Of a stretch of 25,402 bases of DNA, positions 23,936 to 25,402 are shown in pieces. This DNA is from JBLHOS01 sp047623825 (GTDB lineage: Bacteria > Pseudomonadota > Alphaproteobacteria > Rhodobacterales > Rhodobacteraceae). The position numbers and the translations under genes are program-made. The first letter of the stretch is position 1, and the number at the start of each line of letters is the position of its first letter. Below the pieces are notes generated by a model. The model made no database searches, had not been told where the DNA came from, and worked only from the letters and a program-made list of their open reading frames with translations. The stretch is taken from assembly GCA_047623825.1 (NCBI GenBank), contig JBLHOS010000044.1, forward strand, positions 1-25,402. The letters run 5' to 3'.

Positions 23936-24288
23936 ATGGATCAGCGTTACTTTGGTTTTAGCGAGCGTTGCGCCTAATCGATAGGTCTGCGCGTCATCGT
24001 GTTCCGAACACATATATCATTCAAGGTGACGGCCTTGTGGTGTCGCAAGATCGCTGGAAATTCCGGTTAAGGTTCCCGTTTCGTGGCGTCATTTCCCTGA
24101 CGATTTGTGCGTTCTGCCTCAAGGTGTTCCTTAGTTGGTACCTTGGTGTGCCTGAATATGAGGCCCGTGTTGGCCTTGTGAGCGCCGATACGTAGTTCCA
24201 AGAGTACATCAATCCTGTCGTAATGCCTGACACTGTCTCAATCTGGGTTGCGCAGCAGTATTCCAAGGCCTCAGCTCTGGGGCGATAA
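23936..24288 (+). pseudogene. Decayed small membrane-protein gene (frameshift and stop)
   Basis: The ATG at 23936 reads MDQRYFGFSER and then hits a stop. If one base was lost at about 23968 (CGTTG, formerly CGTTTG), the frame continues LRLIDRSARHRV, then GDGLVVSQDRWKFRLRFP and a membrane segment (GVISLTICAFCLKVFLSWYLG). A TAG at 24193 interrupts it, but the same frame continues FQEYINPVVMPDTVSIWVAQQ to a TAA at 24286-24288. The overall pattern resembles an uncharacterised Rhodobacteraceae family of about 110-120 residues with one central transmembrane helix. Two lesions make a pseudogene the best reading. A short product from TTG 23968 (75 residues) remains possible. Confidence 0.6.
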
Positions 24289-24290
24289 AA

Positions 24291-24321
24291 AAGGCTACGT
24301 CAGATCATCTGACGCAGCCTT
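24291..24321 (-). terminator. Terminator of the DUF1127 gene, possibly bidirectional
   Basis: AAGGCTACGTCAGAT (24291-24305) and ATCTGACGCAGCCTT (24307-24321) are inverted copies differing at one position. In minus-strand RNA that position is a G-U pair and the stem is followed by TTTTTT, making a strong terminator 27 nt after the DUF1127 stop. In plus-strand RNA the same position is an A-C mismatch, followed by the weaker TATTATTTTG. Confidence 0.85.
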
Positions 24322-24348
24322 ATTATTTTGTCTGACCGTCTTTTCGCC

Positions 24349-24552
24349 TTAGCGGCGGAAAGTGCCTTGTGCGATCGCGTCGATGTCACCGCGAACCAGA
24401 CCAAGGTCTTCCAGTTCATGGGCGCTCAACCGCTGCAGGCTGTCGCGTGTGACGCGTGCATCATTCCATGCAGCAAAACGGCCCACTATACGTGCGATTG
24501 CGGATGTGGCAGTGAAGCCAGCGCCAAGGGCGCGATTAGTTACGATAGCCAT
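24349..24552 (-). CDS. DUF1127 (YjiS-like) small protein
   Basis: The 67-residue protein carries the family signature as LQRLSAHELEDLGLVRGDID in its C-terminal half. The N-terminal part is MAIVTNRALGAGFTATSAI. I chose the ATG at 24552 because AAAGGAC lies 8 nt before it; an in-frame upstream ATG at 24588 has no clear Shine-Dalgarno and adds residues with no family look. Small DUF1127 proteins in alphaproteobacteria have been linked to stress and RNA turnover; CcaF1 of Rhodobacter sphaeroides is one such protein. I saw no CcsR-like sRNA sequence downstream, only the terminator. The transcript is monocistronic. Confidence 0.85.
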   Translation of the reverse strand: MAIVTNRALGAGFTATSAIARIVGRFAAWNDARVTRDSLQRLSAHELEDLGLVRGDIDAIAQGTFRR

Positions 24553-24608
24553 GTGGGTCGTCCTTTCGATCTCTATTAGGTAAGGCATTTATTGTGTTGC
24601 TGTCAGGC

Positions 24609-24637
24609 AGTTAGGCCTCCATATCGCACCCCACAAG
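24609..24637 (-). promoter_or_regulatory. Candidate RpoH-like promoter of the DUF1127 gene
   Basis: On the minus strand, CTTGTG is followed after 17 bp by CTAACT, about 57 nt before the ATG. The CTTG -35 element suggests the alphaproteobacterial heat-shock sigma factors. The -10 element is a weak match, so this is tentative. Confidence 0.25.
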
Positions 24638-24693
24638 AGATAGTTTTCACATGGGTTCTATGCAAAAAACGCATTGCTCAAAAGCGACGTAAT

Positions 24694-24811
24694 GCGATGA
24701 AAATAAGGCATAAACGCGTGATGTGTTGCGTCGTTTTCACTGCATAAGGTGACGAAAACAGGCGCTGCTGTCCGTGGGTGTCGAAAACAGCCTAGAGAGT
24801 GGCGAAAATAG
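24694..24811 (+). repeat. Cluster of GAAAA-centred repeats between DUF1127 and ruvC
   Basis: Three direct copies of GTGnCGAAAAyAG lie at 24749, 24778 and 24799, and a looser copy, GCGATGAAAATAA, at 24694. Two inverted GTTTTCAC copies lie at 24643 and 24733. The pair GTTTTC (24733) and GAAAAC (24754) forms an inverted repeat. No ORF of interest is present, so this is probably a protein-binding array. Confidence 0.55.
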
Positions 24812-24828
24812 ACGTCACGCTAGCCAGT

Positions 24829-24843
24829 GTTCGCCTTTCGTGC
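24829..24843 (+). promoter_or_regulatory. LexA-like box upstream of ruvC
   Basis: GTTCGCCTTTCGTGC matches the alphaproteobacterial SOS box GTTC-N7-GTTC at seven of eight fixed positions. It ends 45 bp before the ruvC ATG. ruvCAB is a common SOS operon, which makes LexA control plausible. Binding is not shown. Confidence 0.45.
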
Positions 24844-24888
24844 TAGTGATGAAAAAAAGTCACAGAACTTGTTCGAGGCAGGGTAGAT

Positions 24889-25392
24889 ATGCGGATTATC
24901 GGGATCGACCCAGGGCTCAGGTTCCTTGGATGGGGCGTCATTGATGTTCGGGGGTCGCGACTCAGCCACGTTGCCAATGGTAGATGTGAGAGTGGAACGG
25001 GCAGTTTGGCCGAACGATTGTTGGCGCTGCACGATCAGCTTAGCGCTGTTGTGGCGCTCTATGCGCCCGACGCCGCAGCGGTTGAGGAAACTTTCGTGAA
25101 CCGGGATGGGGCAGGGACCCTGAAATTGGGTCAGGCCCGCGGCATCGCAATGCTGGTTCCGGCGCGCGCTGGATTGGCCGTTGCTGAATATGCCCCGAAC
25201 TCTGTCAAGAAAACCGTCGTTGGTGTGGGCCACGCGGACAAAAAGCAGGTCGAGCATATGGTGCGCCTTCAACTGCCTGGATCGAACCCGCAATCGTCTG
25301 ATGCGGCCGATGCCCTTGCCATTGCGATCTGTCACGCGTTCCATGCGCAGACGGCAGGCCATTTGGCCCGCGCAATAGAGGCTGCACGATGA
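24889..25392 (+). CDS. ruvC: Crossover junction endodeoxyribonuclease RuvC
   Basis: RuvC resolves Holliday junctions by paired cuts, working with the RuvAB branch-migration motor. The 167-residue protein has the four acidic active-site residues at the E. coli positions: D7 (GIDPGL), E66 (VEETF), D138 and D141 (SSDAADALA). The ATG follows AGGCAGGG by about 4-8 nt. The stop overlaps the next ATG (ATGA), as expected for a ruvC-ruvA-ruvB operon. A LexA-like site and the GAAAA repeats lie upstream. Confidence 0.96.
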   Translation: MRIIGIDPGLRFLGWGVIDVRGSRLSHVANGRCESGTGSLAERLLALHDQLSAVVALYAPDAAAVEETFVNRDGAGTLKLGQARGIAMLVPARAGLAVAEYAPNSVKKTVVGVGHADKKQVEHMVRLQLPGSNPQSSDAADALAIAICHAFHAQTAGHLARAIEAAR

Positions 25393-25402
25393 TCGGAAAG
25401 CT
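25389..25402 (+). CDS. ruvA: Start of ruvA (partial)
   Basis: The ATG inside the ruvC stop opens a frame reading MIGK followed by a partial codon, cut by the window end. MIGKL or MIGRL is the usual RuvA N-terminus, and ruvA is the expected next gene. The identification rests mainly on position. Confidence 0.7.

Overview
The window looks like a chromosomal segment of an alphaproteobacterium of the Rhodobacteraceae (Roseobacter group). The reasons are the moderately high GC; family-typical proteins (DUF1489, a free-standing Hint-domain protein, an LpxR-like outer-membrane protein, a B12-dependent ribonucleotide reductase, the HisRS-HisZ-HisG cluster, a DUF1127 protein); the many ATGA overlaps; and GC-rich palindromic repeats with tails of the CGAGnATATTT or GGCGGGAATATTT type. 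The genus is not determined. Most genes are housekeeping or ordinary metabolism. I see no phage, CRISPR array, insertion sequence, tRNA or rRNA.

Layout. 1-4862 (minus strand) is a xanthine dehydrogenase operon, xdhA-xdhB-xdhC, followed by the first codons of another gene. 5143-8586 is dnaE, the replicative polymerase. 8587-8912 holds a 187-bp repeat element and a strong stem-loop. At 8913-9963, phhA (minus) and an Lrp/AsnC regulator (plus) lie head to head, and both have lost their 5' ends at one junction. 10074-11508 is an MFS transporter converging on slyX. 11650-14941 is a translationally coupled hisS-hisZ-hisG operon. It converges with a DUF1489 gene whose stop codon interlocks with that of hisG. 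15485-17749 is the class II ribonucleotide reductase. 17921-19997 encodes an LpxR-like protein and a Hint-domain protein. 20038-20861 is rpsD with its own promoter, a structured leader and a terminator. 20959-23858 carries an MFS transporter, msrA and prmA. 23936-24288 is a decayed small membrane-protein gene. 24349-24552 (minus) is a DUF1127 gene. 24889-25402 starts the ruvC-ruvA operon.

Functional threads: purine catabolism (xdh), DNA replication, precursor supply and recombination (dnaE, nrdJ, ruvCA), histidine charging and synthesis (hisSZG), translation and its modification (rpsD, prmA), oxidative protein repair (msrA) and envelope modification (LpxR-like).

I did not find a clear new multi-gene system. 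The items most worth a second look are: a possible translational switch in the rpsD leader; repeat-derived segments apparently carried in frame inside xdhA and xdhB; the double truncation at phhA/lrp; a cluster of GAAAA-centred repeats with a LexA-like site upstream of ruvC; an 11-bp tandem repeat upstream of hisS; and the uncharacterised Hint-domain protein.
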